Shown here: one piece after another, positions 33,740-45,341 of the stretch
Layout: each line of letters opens with the position of its first letter
Position numbering within the stretch: the stretch's first letter is position 1
Source: Thinopyrum elongatum
Lineage: Eukaryota > Streptophyta > Magnoliopsida > Poales > Poaceae
DNA: 64,000 nt
Assembly: GCA_011799875.1 (NCBI GenBank)
Contig: CM022298.1
Span: forward strand, 286,327,395-286,391,394
Direction: 5' to 3'
The notes under the pieces: generated by a model
The model's input: the letters and a program-made list of their open reading frames with translations, nothing else
Told to the model about the DNA's origin: nothing
Database searches by the model: none
Program-made: the position numbers and the translations under genes

Positions 33740-34282
33740 GAATATGGAAACTTGAACTGGGGTAGTCTTCATATCCTCATGCTGCTTCTGCTTCCGTGCG
33801 GCTGCTCCGCTGATCCTTGAAGTACTTGATGGTGCGGCTTCGTGTATGACATTCTGCTTGATCTAGGTTGCAAATGGGTATCTCGCGTTGGTCAGGCCAG
33901 GCTTGATGTCGATGGCTCGGTGATCTATGTCCTTGTAGAGATCGGGCTAGGTAGGAAGTTGGAATTTTTTCCAGAGTTGTGACGCGTGGAAAATGTTGTG
34001 CACATCGGGTAACTTATGTGGCAACTCCAACTGGTAACCGTCTTCTTTTTGTCATGTAGTGAACTCGGAGGGGGTCGATAACTCTTGGTGTGAGCTTTCC
34101 TTTGACATGGAAATGCTTGGTTCCTTTGAGAGGAGTGGCTTGCAGATACACATGGTCTTCGACGCGGAAGTTTACTTCTTGATGACGGTGGTTGGTATAG
34201 TTCTTCCTCCTTGACATTCAAATGTTCCCTAACCAGCTGAACGACCCTTCTTCCGTCTTTGGGTAGACGAGTAAGTCACCAA
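33740..34282 (-). pseudogene. Integrase C-terminus and chromodomain remnant of element C
   Basis: Minus-strand translation in two or more frames gives DHVYLQATPLKGTKHF and KGKLTPRVIDPL (the module after the integrase core with a GPY/F-like motif; IDPL replaces IGPF), at 34100-34200. Further on IPICNLDQAECHTRSRTIKYFKDQ lies at 33780-33890, similar to the start of a chromodomain. Stops and frameshifts are frequent. This tail marks C as a chromovirus. To its right RT sequence follows almost directly, so RNase H and the integrase core are deleted. Confidence 0.7.
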
Positions 34283-34635
34283 GTAATGATGACACCCAAC
34301 TTGTCCAAGTCCTCCATGGAGACTTTGTTCACGAGGTTCATAAAGTAGGCTGGGGCATTGGTGATGGTCACGGTTGAGTGTTGGCCAAGGTCTTCTCGAT
34401 CTAGAGTCAAGGCCCAAGGTCATGATCCGACCATGTTGTGGCTTGGTAGGGCTTAAGGGTTTCAAGGATTCTAGGGTGCGAGTGAACGTTTATCATATTA
34501 TCCTGGAGCACAGTTTCTGAGATGCCAATTGTTCTATCTAGTCCTCTAAACAAATCACCTTATACCACTGAAAGCATCATTTCGTATAGGCTAACTCCAA
34601 TCATCACTCATGCTATTCATATCCTCATGACTCCT
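34283..34635 (-). pseudogene. Reverse transcriptase fragment and flank of element C, left of D
   Basis: The minus strand encodes TNAPAYFMNLVNKVSMEDLD, the chromovirus LTNAPA.FM.LMN.VF..YLD block, and after a frame change the sequence that follows the YxDD block. RT sequence runs on across 34282, showing that this copy is the original location. The part beyond about 34430 has no domain I recognise. The same stretch is present a second time at 42098-42451 inside the right LTR of D. Confidence 0.75.
34631..34635. other. Target site duplication of element D, left copy (CTCCT)
   Basis: CTCCT precedes TGATAACC. After the right LTR the sequence is CTCCC (43862-43866), four of five identical. Confidence 0.7.
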
Positions 34636-36051
34636 TGATAACCTACAAGTATAGGGGATCCCAACAGTTTTCGAGGGTAGAGTATTCAACCCAAATTTAA
34701 TGATTCAACACAAGGGGAGCCAAAGAATATTTGCAAGTATTAGCAGCTGAGTTGTCAATTCAACCACACCTGGAGATTAATTATCTACAGCAAAGTAATC
34801 AGTAGCAAAGTAGTATGGTAGTTTTGATAATAGTAGCAACAGCAATAGTAATGGTAACAGTAATAGCAATAGCAATGATTTTGTGGCAAGTGTAAGAGTA
34901 ACAATAGCAGTGGTAACTTAGCAAGAACAATATGAGAGAAATTCGTAGGCATTGGATTGGTGAATTCGTTGGATGATATTCATCATATAACAGTCATAAC
35001 CTAGGGCAATACAGCACTAGCTCCAGTTCATAAATATAATGTAGGCATGTATTCTGTAATTAGTGATACGTGCTTATGGAAAGAACTTGCATGACATCTT
35101 TTGTGCTACCCTCCCGTGGCAGCGGGGTCCATATGGAAACTAAGGGATATTAAGGCCTCCATTTAATAGAGAACCGGAACAAAGCATTAACACATAATGA
35201 ATACATGAACTCCTCAAACTACGGTCATCACCGGGAAGTGTCCTGACTTCTGTCACTACGGGGTTGCTGGATCATAACTCGTAGTAGGTGACTATAACTT
35301 GCAAGATCGGATCTAGAACATAGATATAATGTGATAACATAAACGGTTCAGCTCTGAAATCATGGCACCCGGGCCCAAAGTGACAAGCATTAAGCATGGC
35401 AAAGTCATAGCAACATCAATCTCAGAACATAATGGATACTAGGGATCAAGCCCTAACAAAACTAACTCGATTACATGATGAATCTCATCCAACTCCTCAC
35501 CGACCAGCGAGCCTACGAAGGAATTACTCACTCCCGGTGGGGAGCATCATGGAATTGGCGATGGAGAAGGGTTGGTGATGACGAAGATCGAAGATCCCCC
35601 TCTCCGGAGCCCCAAACGGACTCCAGATCTGGCCTCCCGATGAAGAACAGGAGGTGGCGGCGGCTCCATCTCGTGAAACGCGATAATTCTTTCTCCCTGA
35701 TTTTCTTCTCTGAAAATTTGACTTTATAGCATCAGGGTTGGAGTCTGCGGGGCCACCAGGTTGGGACAACCCACCTGGGCGCGCCTGGAGGGGGGCGCCC
35801 CTGGTGGGTTGTGCCCACCCAGGTGCCCCCCTCCTATGGTTCTTGGCTCCAGAAATTCTCTTTCATTATATAAAAAATCCTCGCGAAGTTTCGTTCCAAT
35901 CCGAGAGCTTTTATTTCTGCACAAAAACAACACCATGGTAGTTCTGCTGAAAACAGCGTCAGTCCGGGTTAGTTTCATTCAAATCGTGCAAATTAGAGTC
36001 CAAAACAAGAGGAAAAGCGTTAGGAAAAGTAGATACGACAGAGACGTATCA
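34636..36051 (-). repeat. 3' LTR of element D (1416 bp)
   Basis: Plus strand from TGATAACCTACAAGTATAGG to GACGTATCA; matches 42452-43861 closely. It includes an AGTAAC/AGCAAT-type trinucleotide-rich stretch (34790-34930), a GC-rich promoter with TATA at 35721 and a hairpin-like block at 35763-35816. Confidence 0.93.
35721..35730 (-). promoter_or_regulatory. TATA box of the left LTR of D
   Basis: The minus strand reads GCTATAAAGT; an identical box is at 43531-43540 in the right LTR. Confidence 0.65.
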
Positions 36052-36063
36052 ACTCCCCCAAGC
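36052..36063 (-). other. Polypurine tract of element D
   Basis: The minus strand reads GCTTGGGGGAGT immediately before the 3' LTR. Confidence 0.75.
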
Positions 36064-38164
36064 TTAAACCTTTGCTTGTCCTGAAGCAATTCAGTTGATA
36101 AACTGAAAGTGAAAAAGAAAAAAATTTACGAACTCTTTTGCTCTTGTTTACATAAATAAGCTTAAGTAGCACCCAGGTTTTTAGCAAAGATTATAACTAA
36201 CCATATCGACAATAACTCTTAAAAATTATATTAACTCATAACAATGGCATATTCAACTAGTGAGCAATAATAAGATATCTCAAACAGCAACACTTTGTCA
36301 AAGCAACCATGATATTATATGACAATAGTGGTATCTCGCTAGCCCTTTCTAAGACCACAAAACATAAATGCAGAGCACCTCCAAAGTCTGAGCAGCGACT
36401 AAACATTGTAATTCATGGTAGAAAAGATCCAGTCATGATGCACCCAACATTAGCTCCACACAATGCATTAGGATGACAATAGTGCTCTCAGGTTCTGGCG
36501 CTTATTTGAGAAGGTGATGACATAACATAAAAGTAAATAGATAGTCCCTTCGCAAAGGGAAGCAGTGATTTGCAGAGGTGCCAGAGCTCAAGTTTTAAAA
36601 CAGAGGTAAATGAAATTTTGAGAAATTCAACCTTCTTATTTACTTCGCGACCATTAGTTATCGGTATCTTCCATGCTAAACACATTAGTTGCGGTTCCCA
36701 AGCGATAAAAGTAAAGGTTTACTCCCCCTCCACCAACAATCACACTCCACGGCTTGTCCGAAACAACGAGTGCCGTCCATACCAACAACATTCCTGGGGG
36801 AGTTTTGTTTAATTATTTGCAATTTGAATTCGGGACTGGGAATCCCTATTACCGCCCCTCTCATGCAAGGACGAGCAAATAAACACTCATCATGAGAATA
36901 ACCCGCTTAGCATGGAAGATAATGACTACCTCCTGTCGCTCTATGAACAATCCAGGCACACACAAAAAGGATATTTATTTGAAGTTTTTAGAGGTGGCAC
37001 ATGCAAATTTACTTAGGACGGCAGGGTAATACCGCATATAGGTAGGTATGGTGGACTCATCTGGAATAACTTGGGTTTCAGGGTTTTGATGCACAAGCAG
37101 AATTCCCACTTAGTACAGGCGAAGGCTAGTAATTAGGTTGAGAAGCGGCCAGCCAGAGAGCGAAAACGGTCATGAACATGCATTATGCATAAGTAATATT
37201 GGATACTAGCATGAGTAGGATATGAACACCATGAACATAAATATCATAGAGGCTATGTTGGTTTTGATTCAACTACATGCATGAATATGTGCCAAGTCAA
37301 GCCACCCGAACATTCAGAGGAGGATACTATATCATCATACTACATCACAATTATTTTAACGCAATGTTGACATCCAAGATAAATCATTATCAACTCCTAG
37401 CTACTTAAGAATGGCATGAGAAACTATAATCTCTAAGGGTCATTGCAAACATGTTTGATCATAATGAGCTGAATCATGGATACTAGGTTAAACATATTTA
37501 CAAAAGCAGAACAAGTTGAGGTCATACCCGTTTCTCTCTGCCACAGCCAGTTCATCAAATATCGTCATTATTGCCTTTCACTTGCACGACGGAATGATAT
37601 GAAAATAATAATAGTGCAAGAGTGCCGTGGACTAAGCTGGAATCTGCAAACATTTATTCAAAAGGAAGAAAACAAGGTAATATGGGCTCTCTCTTAGATC
37701 AACAACAATGCATATGAGAGCCACTCAACATTTTCATCGTGGTCTTCTCCTCGATATGACTCAATAAAAAGAAATTAAGAGAAACAGTTTTTGGAGTTTT
37801 TAGTTTTCTGAAAGAAAGCAAATTTAAGAAAGGAAAAACAAAAATGTGAAAAACTATTTACATGGGAGAGCTCCCAACAAGCAATAGAAGAACAAGGAAA
37901 TCTTTTTGGGTTTTCTTTTTAAACACTACAACTAATTATACTAGAAAGAAAAATAATAAAAAATAAAAAAGAAGCAGGAAATATTTTTGTATTTTCTCAA
38001 AGTTTTTTAAACACACAAGAAGAAGGCGAGAAAATAAATCTAGCATGGATAATACAATGAAAAAGTGTGGACACCGACAACTGGAATGAAAAGTGTGAAC
38101 ATGAAAGTAATGTCGGTGGAAATATGTACTCCCCGAAGCTTAGGATTTTGGCCTAACTTGGTAA
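36064..38164 (-). other. Non-coding 3' region of element D
   Basis: AT-rich sequence with no gag, pol or env motif in any frame. In an autonomous Athila relative RT, RNase H, integrase and an env-like ORF would come before or here; none is recognisable. Confidence 0.7.
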
Positions 38165-38404
38165 TCACCACTCGAAGAAGCCATGGGGTCCTATGTTGAA
38201 GTGCTGGGGAGCATGCACCTGAGGGTCCCATTCCTGAGGCTCCACCTGTGCCGCAGCCAGGTTGTTCCGGTAGGCGACAATGTCCTCAGGCATAATCCTG
38301 TATCCGCCCTCTGCCATTCTTTGGGTGTAGAGATCACTCTCAGATGACTCTCCAATAACACCCTTGGAGTTCTTCTTGGAAGCAAACTTCCTAAAGATAC
38401 TCAT
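38165..38404 (-). CDS. Small 79-residue ORF of unknown function in element D
   Basis: An ATG-initiated, uninterrupted frame in a region otherwise without coding potential. The protein starts with a basic segment (MSIFRKFASKKNSK), followed by a neutral part with MAEGGYRIMPEDIVAYRNNL and an aromatic end (FNIGPHGFFEW). There is no signal peptide or membrane segment. Codon use is balanced and there is no frame break although the gag and protease next to it are damaged, which hints at coding. It could be a family-specific accessory protein or a remnant of a longer env-like frame; I do not recognise it. Confidence 0.4.
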   Translation of the reverse strand: MSIFRKFASKKNSKGVIGESSESDLYTQRMAEGGYRIMPEDIVAYRNNLAAAQVEPQEWDPQVHAPQHFNIGPHGFFEW

Positions 38405-38760
38405 CTTTTTCCTATGAACAAAATTCTGAAATTTTTAGTTCACAAAATTTTTCTCAACAAAGCTTCACAAGATTGATAGCAACTACTCATAGGGATGCAT
38501 AGAGGCCATATCAAGCATTCAAACTACTTAGAACTCTAAGAATTCAACGTGCAAGCTCATCTACAGTAGCACCAAGAGTCACTAATTATTCTAAATATAA
38601 ACCACTAAAGCAAAAACTAATTGGACCAATGGAAGAGGCACATACCAAGCAACAATCCCCTGAAACAGTTTCGGAAACGGAGCTTCGAGCAAAGAGATCG
38701 AAATCCGTGGGTTTGAGAGCAAGAACACGAGAGAGAGAGCAATGGTGATTTTTTTTTCGG

Positions 38761-39080
38761 AGGTAAGTAATGATATGGAGTGAAGGAATAAGTGAAGGGG
38801 CCCACGTGGGGACCACAACCCATCAGGGCACGCCTGGGGTTGCTGGCATGCCCAGGTGGGTTGTGCCCACCTGGTGCACCGCCCTCTGATGTTATTTGCA
38901 CCAAAAATTATTAAATATTCAGAAAAAAATCGTATTAAATTTTCAGAGCATTCTGAGAACTTTTATTTTTGGGTCATATTTTTTATTGCATGGAAAACTT
39001 AGAAAACAGGCAAGGCATGACATTTTATTTTATTTAACTAATAAAAACAGAAAACAAAAAGTAGGGACAGAAGGTAGTGC
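38761..39080 (-). repeat. LTR-like module inside element D
   Basis: Contains the CCCACCTGG / CAGGTGGGTTGTGCCC hairpin block (38813-38868), followed by AT-rich sequence with GAGAACTTTTATTT, as in the LTRs of D (GAGCTTTTATTT / GAACTTTTATTT at about 35905 and 43715). Similarity is limited to these blocks. Confidence 0.45.
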
Positions 39081-39194
39081 TCACTGAGTTCATCAACTTC
39101 ATACCTCTCAAAAATGATTTATTAATAAGGTTGATCAAGTCTTATTAACAACCACTTCCAATTAGCATGAAACCGAAGAACTTTCATAAAAACA

Positions 39195-39734
39195 CTAAGT
39201 TACCTCAATGGGGATATGGATGTCCCCAATAATAAGCATTTCGTATTTCTTTTTAACAGTAGGTAGGGGTTGTTGAAAACTTCCAATAGTGATTGTTGGA
39301 GATTTTTCAATAACATTAATACTATTCACTTGGAATTGTTTCTTCGGAAAGTGCACCGTATGCTCATTACCATTGATATGAAAAGTGACCTTCCTTTCAT
39401 TGCAATCAATAACAGCCCCTGCAGTATTCAAGAAGGGTCTACCGAGGATAATCGACATGTTGTCGTCCTCGGGCATCTCAAGTATAACAAAGTCAGTTAA
39501 GATAGTAACATTAGCAACAACAACGGGCACATCCTCACAAATACTGATAGGTATGGCAGTTGATTTATCAGCCATTTGCAAAGATATTTCAGTAGGTGTG
39601 AGTTTATTCAAGTCAAGTCTTTTATAAAGACAGAAAGGCATAACTCTAACACCAGCTCCTAAATCACACAAAGCGGTTTTCACATAGTTTCTTTTGATGG
39701 AGCAAGGTATAGTTGGTATTCCCAGATCTCCAAG
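39195..39734 (-). pseudogene. Protease of element D
   Basis: Aspartic protease expected to cleave the gag polyprotein. The active site is KTALCDLGAG (about 39654-39680), with D-L-G instead of the usual D-S/T-G, followed by ILGRPFLNTAGAVIDC, the typical flap-distal block. An in-frame stop near 39735 separates it from gag. The frame ends at 39195 in KKKYEMLIIGDIHIP and RT does not follow, so the element stops at protease. Confidence 0.8.
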
Positions 39735-41989
39735 TTATTTAGGTACTCCATCCTTAAAAGTATAATTAGCAAGCATGGTGGAAATTTCAGCTTCCGGTAT
39801 TTTTCTCTTATTGGTGATGATGTCTTTCATGTACTTTGCATAAGGAGGCATTTTTAAGATATCAGTCAAGCGAGTACGCAAAAAGACTGGCCTCAGCATT
39901 TCAGCAAAGCATTCAAATTCTTCTTCATCTTTCTTTTTGGTTGACTTAGGTGGAAAGGGCATAGGTTTTTGAATCCACGATTCTCTTTCCTTACCGTGTT
40001 TTCTAGCAACAAAGTCTCTTTTATCATATCTTTTATTCTTGGTTTGTGGGTTATCAAGATTAGCTGCTGGTTCTATCTCAACATCATTATCTGGTTCTTT
40101 ATTATTTGTTTGACTGTCTTCATGAACCTCATCATTGTCTTTTTCATTTTTAGAAGGTGAGTGTTCACTACCAGATTGAGTTTCAGCATCAGAGATAGAG
40201 ACTTCATTATCATTATCAGGTGGTTTTTCAACTTCAGGTTCACTAGAGGCATGCAAAGTCCTATCATTTTTCTTCTTCTTTTTCTTTTTAGAAGGACTAG
40301 GTATATCAGTGTCAACTCTTTGAGAGTCTTGTTCAATTCTTTTTGGGTTTCCCTCAGGAAAAGTGGTTCCTGAGTCATTCTACCTCCTCTAGTCATTACT
40401 CTAACACCATGATCATTGATATTATTATTCATTTCATCAAGCAACTCTCTTTGAGATTTAGCAACTTGTTCTAATTGAGTTTGAACCATAGAAGCATGCT
40501 TTCGTACACCTCTAACATCATTTGAGATTCTAAATAACAAGTCACTCAAGTGAGCAATCATATCAGAATTGTATTTCAATTGTTTCATAACATTTGCATT
40601 GAAGTGATCTTGTTTTCTAATGTAATTATCAAACTCATAAAGGCATTGACTACGATGTTTATTATAAGGAATATCACCTTCATTGAACTTCAGTAAAGAA
40701 TTTACCTCTACCACCTTAGGTGGTGGTGGTGTTTCAAGCCCATGTATTTCTTCGATAGGTGGTAAATTTTTAACATCCTCTGCTTTAATACCTTTTTCCT
40801 TCATGGATTTCTTTGCCTCTTGCATATCTTTAGGACTGAGATATAAGATACCCCTCTTCTTTGGAGTAGGTTTGAGTGGTGGTTCGGGAAGAGTCCAATC
40901 ATCATAATTTTTCAATATGTTATTCAATAATTCTTCAGCTTGTTCAATAGTTCGCTCCCTGAAAACACAACCAGCACAACTATCTAGGAAGTCCCTAGAA
41001 GCATCGGTTAGTCCATTATAGAAGATATCAAGTATTTCATTTTTCTTAAGAGGATTATCAGGACAAACATTAAGCAATTGGAGAAGCCTCCCCCAAGCTT
41101 GTGGGAGACTCTCTTCTTCAATTTGCGCAAAGTTAAATATTTCCTGTAATGCAGCTTGTTTCTTATGAGCAGGAAAATATTTTTCAGAGAAGTAATAAAT
41201 CATATCCTGGGGACTATGCACACAACCAGGAGCAAGAGTATTGTACCAAGCCTTAGAATCACCCTTTAATGAGAACGGAAATAATTTGAGAATATAATAG
41301 TAGCGAATTTTCTCATCATGAACAAATAGGGTGGCTATGTCATTCAACTTAGTAAGATGTGCCACAACAGTTTCAGTTTCATAACCATGGAAAGGATCAG
41401 ATTCAACCAAAGTAATCAACTCTGGGTCGACAGAGAATTCATAATCCTTATCATCAACAAAGATAGATGAAGTAGCAAACTTAGGATCACATTTCATTCT
41501 AGCATTCAAAGTATTTTCTTTATACTTGCATAATAATTTTTCCAGATCATCTCTATCCTTACAAGCAAGAATGTCTCTAGTTGTCTCCTCATCCATAACA
41601 TAACCTTCCGGTACCTTTGGCAATTCATATCTAGGAGAACTAGGTCTAATAGGTGTTTCAAGATTTTCAGTTTCAAGCTCTTCATTAGTTTCAACAATTT
41701 CATCAGTTTCAGCATTCTCAAAAGCTTTAGTTCTAGCAAGTTGTTCATCAAGAAATTCACCTAGTGGCACATTATCATCAAGCAAGGTACTAGCATCATC
41801 ATGAGTAGCATTCATAGCAGAAGTAGCATCATCAATAACTTGCGACATGTCAGAATTGATAGCATGTGGTGGTGTTACAAGTCTACTTATAACAGAAGGT
41901 GAATCTAAAGCGGAGCTGGATGGCAGTTCCTTACCTCCCCACGTCTTAGAGGGAAAAATCTTAGTCTTAGCATCCTTCAGATTCTTCAT
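39735..41989 (-). pseudogene. Gag of element D (Athila type), one frameshift
   Basis: ATG at 41989, about 50 bases after the primer site. An acidic N-terminal part (to about residue 200) is followed by the capsid core with FPFSLKGDSKAWYNTLAPG, MIYYFSEKYFPAHKKQAALQ and LLQLLNVCPDNPLKK. This arrangement is that of Athila-group gag proteins. The first frame runs 638 residues, but the true sense shifts near 40360 into a frame (to 39735) with an Asp/Glu/Asn-rich linker and FAEMLRPVFLRTRLTDILKM, the segment preceding protease. No zinc knuckle is seen. Apart from the shift the protein looks well preserved. Confidence 0.85.
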
Positions 41990-42038
41990 AGTGATAATTT
42001 GATAATAATCCCAAGTGACTCAACAAATATAGCTATGC

Positions 42039-42056
42039 TCCCCGGCAACGGCGCTA
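42039..42056 (-). other. Primer binding site of element D (tRNA-Asp)
   Basis: The plus strand reads TCCCCGGCAACGGCGCTA, the tRNA-Asp 3' end with one mismatch, 11 bases from the LTR stub at 42068. Confidence 0.85.
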
Positions 42057-42067
42057 GAAAAAGGTCT

Positions 42068-42097
42068 TGATAACCCACAAGTATAGGGGATCGCATC
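42068..42097 (-). repeat. Inner stub of the right LTR of D (30 bp)
   Basis: Starts TGATAACCCACAAGTATAGG, the inner LTR end next to the primer site. It breaks off after GATCGCATC, where duplicated flank sequence begins. Confidence 0.85.
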
Positions 42098-42451
42098 AGT
42101 AATGATGACACCCAACTTGTCCAAGTCCTCCATGGAGACTTTGTTCACGAGGTTCATAAAGTAGGCTGGGGCATTGGTGACGGTCACGGTTGAGTGTTGG
42201 CCAAGGTCTTCTCGATCTAGAGTCAAGGCCCAAGGTCATGATCCGACCATGTTGTGGCTTGGTAGGGCTTAAGGGTTTCAAGGATTCTAGGGTGCGAGTG
42301 AACGTTTATCATATTATCCTGGAGCACAGTTTCTGAGATGCCAATTGTTCTATCTAGTCCTCTAAACAAATCACCTTATACCACTGAAAGCATCATTTCG
42401 TATAGGCCAACTCCAATCATCACTCATGCTAGTCATATCCTCATGACTCCT
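42098..42451 (-). repeat. Copy of the left flank of D placed inside its right LTR
   Basis: Matches 34282-34635 with three substitutions seen by eye in about 354 bases, including the RT fragment, and leads straight into a full LTR at 42452 exactly as at the left side. The junction at 42098-42100 shares AGT with both parents. Confidence 0.9.
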
Positions 42452-43861
42452 TGATAACCTACAAGTATAGGGGATCCCAACAGTTTTCGAGGGTAGAGTA
42501 TTCAACCCAAATTTATTGATTTGACACAAGGGGAGCCAAAGAATATTTGCAAGTATTAGCAGCTGAGTTGTCAATTCAACCACACCTGGAGATTAATTAT
42601 CTGCAGCAAAGTAATCAGTAGCAAAGTAGTAGGTAGTTTTGATAATAGTAGCAACAGTAATAGTAACAGTAACAGTAATAGCAATGATTTTGTGGCAAGT
42701 GCAAGAGTAACAATAGCAGTGGTAACTTAGCAAGAACAATATGAGAGAAATTCGTAGGCATTGGATCGGTGAATTCATTGGATGATATTCATCATATAAC
42801 AGTCATAACCTAGGGCGATACAGCACTAGCTCCAGTTCACAAATATAATGTAGGCATGTATTCCATAAATAGTCATACGTGCTTATGGAAAGAACTTGCA
42901 TGACATCTTTTGTCCTACCCTCCTGTGGCAGCGGGGTCCATATGGAAACTAAGGGATATTAAGGCCTCCTTTTAATAGAGAACCGGAACAAAGCATTAAC
43001 ATATAATGAATACATGAACTCCTCAAACTACGGTCATCACCGGGAAGTGTCCCGACTTCTGTCACTCCGGGGTTGCTGGATCTTAACACGTAGTAGGTGA
43101 CTATAACTTGCAAGATTGGATCTAGAACATAGATATAATGGTGATAACATAAACGGTTCAGATCTGAAATCATGGCACCCGGGCCCAAAGTGACAAGCAT
43201 TAAGCATGGCAAAGTCATAGCAACATCAATCTCAGAACATAATGGATACTAGGGATTAAGCCCTAACAAAACTAACTCGATTACATGATGAATCTCATCC
43301 AACTCCTCACCGACCAGCGAGACTACAAAGGAATTACTCACTCCTGGTGGGGAGCATCATGGAATTGGCGATGGAGAAGGGTTGGTGATGACGAAGATCG
43401 AAGATCCCCCTCTCCGGAGCCCCAAACGGACTCTAGATCTGGCCTCCTGATGAAGAACAGGAGGTGGCGGCGGCTCCGTCTCGTGAAACGCGATAATTCG
43501 TTCTCCCTGATTTTCTTCTCCGAAAATATGACTTTATAGCATTAGGGTTGGAGTCAGCGAGGCCACCAGGTGGGGACAACCCACCTGGGCGCACCTGGAG
43601 GGGGGGCACCCTGGTGGGTTGTGCCCACCCAGATGCCCCCCTCCTGTGGTTCTTGGCTCCACAAATTCTCTTTTATTATATAAAAAATCCTCGCGAAGTT
43701 TCGTTTCAATCTGAGAACTTTTATTTCTGCACAAAAACAACACCATGGTAGTTCTACTGAAAACAGCGTCAGTCTGGGTTAGTTTCATTCAAATCATGCA
43801 AATTAGAGTCCAAAACAAGAGGAAAAGCGTTAGGAAAAGTAGATACGACGGAGACGTATCA
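42452..43861 (-). repeat. Right LTR of D, full copy (1410 bp)
   Basis: Closely matches 34636-36051, with a few substitutions and small indels. Ends GACGTATCA at 43861, followed by CTCCC. Confidence 0.93.
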
Positions 43862-44904
43862 CTCCCTAGAGGAGGTCTATTAAAATGATACATGTCAACT
43901 ATCCCCAAACTCATATGCATGGTTATCCTCATGTAAAATCCATGGGTAGAACATACAAGCTGCTAAGCTTGGACTAAATATCACAATCCAAGTACTCAGC
44001 TTATTCTTCCAAGGTCCATGATAGTGCATCTCTATCCTAAGGAAACACGTCATATGAGAAATCCAAAATCTTGTTTCCTTCCTATGTATCAACTCTAATG
44101 GCCCATTAACTTCACTAATCACTACATGATCCATTTATCCTACAAGTCCAATGCCTATGGTGTTCCACATGATCTCCTAAAGTCCCGATAATCCCGAAAT
44201 ACTTGAAATGGCTATCTTTACTATGGTAAGTCCACCAATTTCCATTATCGGGGTCAAGTAACTTCCAACGTCAAGCTTGTATAGATTCCCTAAATCAACT
44301 CCGACAATTAATCCAATCTCCTAGTTCATCGTCCACCGAGAAACATGGTTTCATGATCGAGATCATCAGTCTAAATCCAATTTACTCCGAACCATGTAGA
44401 CTTACTCATCATCTATACTCCACTAGGATCACCTATTTAATCCAAATCTCATGTCCTACGAGAATTCCTACATGTTTCCCCCAAGTCATTATCATAATGT
44501 CAACTATCTCCTATCAATATCCCCTGGCTAAGTCAAATCCTTATACTTCCAGGAATTACAGCTTGCGATCATAATCTGTCCTACTAAATCCAATTTACCC
44601 AAGGGTAATGAAAGTTATGCTACTCTATTAACTGATCCCACCAATTTCATCATGAAAGCCTCATAATCCACCAAAGAGTCTCAGATATTCCTCAAGGTAT
44701 CTATTATAGCCTCGAAAAATAATTAGCCTACTAATCAAGTACCCTCAAAACGATCTTCCCTAAGGCATCGTCAGTTCTGGTGCTATCTTAGGATGATAAT
44801 GTGCTAGTTCACTATGCCCACTAGTTCCATACTGAACCCAGTGATGAGCAAAGGTTACCGAGGCTTAACTGGTTCTCTTGCAACCCTGTAGGTTAAGCAC
44901 ATGG
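43862..44904 (-). other. Element C internal sequence right of D, no recognised gene
   Basis: AT-rich, C/T-rich on the plus strand, with short frames only. It should lie between the zinc-knuckle frame and pol of C, but I find no protease or RT motif here. Confidence 0.5.
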
Positions 44905-45183
44905 TTAAGGATTCGAGCTGGGGGTACCTCGTAAACTCTCGAAGGGTCTAGGGATGGGTTTCCAGTCTTGAGCGGTAAACATACGGGGTTGCAATTGGTC
45001 GAGGAGGTTGTAGCAAAAGTCTTCAGTGCCAGTTGGTTGCCGAGGTGGAATCCTTGGTGCATCTTGTCTTGCTGGTGTTCTGTTGATGAGAGAGATGAGA
45101 GGGAGAAGTAGCATAGAGGGGGGGGGGTGCCTAAAAGGGCGGTATAGTGCAAGTGCAACAAACAAGTGCCGAAAGGGCCACAC
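44905..45183 (-). pseudogene. Second open stretch of element C internal region
   Basis: A 92-residue open stretch ending at 44905. The second half is Pro/Arg-rich and contains EDFCYNLLDQLQPRMF followed by an IPRPFESLRGTPSS tail. It lies downstream of the zinc-knuckle frame in the same direction. I do not recognise the domain. Stops around 45240-45300 separate it from the upstream frame, so it may be the degraded C-terminal part of the same polyprotein. Confidence 0.4.
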
Positions 45184-45341
45184 ACATTCATTAAGATAAG
45201 ATAGCTGATATAGTCACGTACATGTTGCCAAGGGCAAAAGTGCGACTTATATCGAAACACAACAGATAAAAACAAGCAACACACAAAATGGTTTCATTTG
45301 AACCATCATATGGACTTGACTTCGCATAGGGGGTACACGAC

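Larger units (their letters stand above)
34636..43861 (-). mobile_element. Element D: Athila-type non-autonomous Gypsy retrotransposon with rearranged 5' LTR
   Basis: Inserted in the pol region of C. On the minus strand it has a 5' LTR (43861-42452 plus a 30-base inner stub at 42068-42097), tRNA-Asp primer site, gag, protease, about 3 kb without pol, a polypurine tract and a 3' LTR. RT, RNase H and integrase are absent, so mobilisation would need a helper. The insertion between stub and LTR is a copy of the left flank (see findings). LTR ends and primer type suggest the Sabrina/WHAM group by memory only. Confidence 0.9.

Noticed and set aside
45111..45127. Poly-G run considered as another breakpoint or assembly gap
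   Set aside because: Sequence on both sides belongs to the same element C internal region and no duplicated tag is seen; likely simple slippage.
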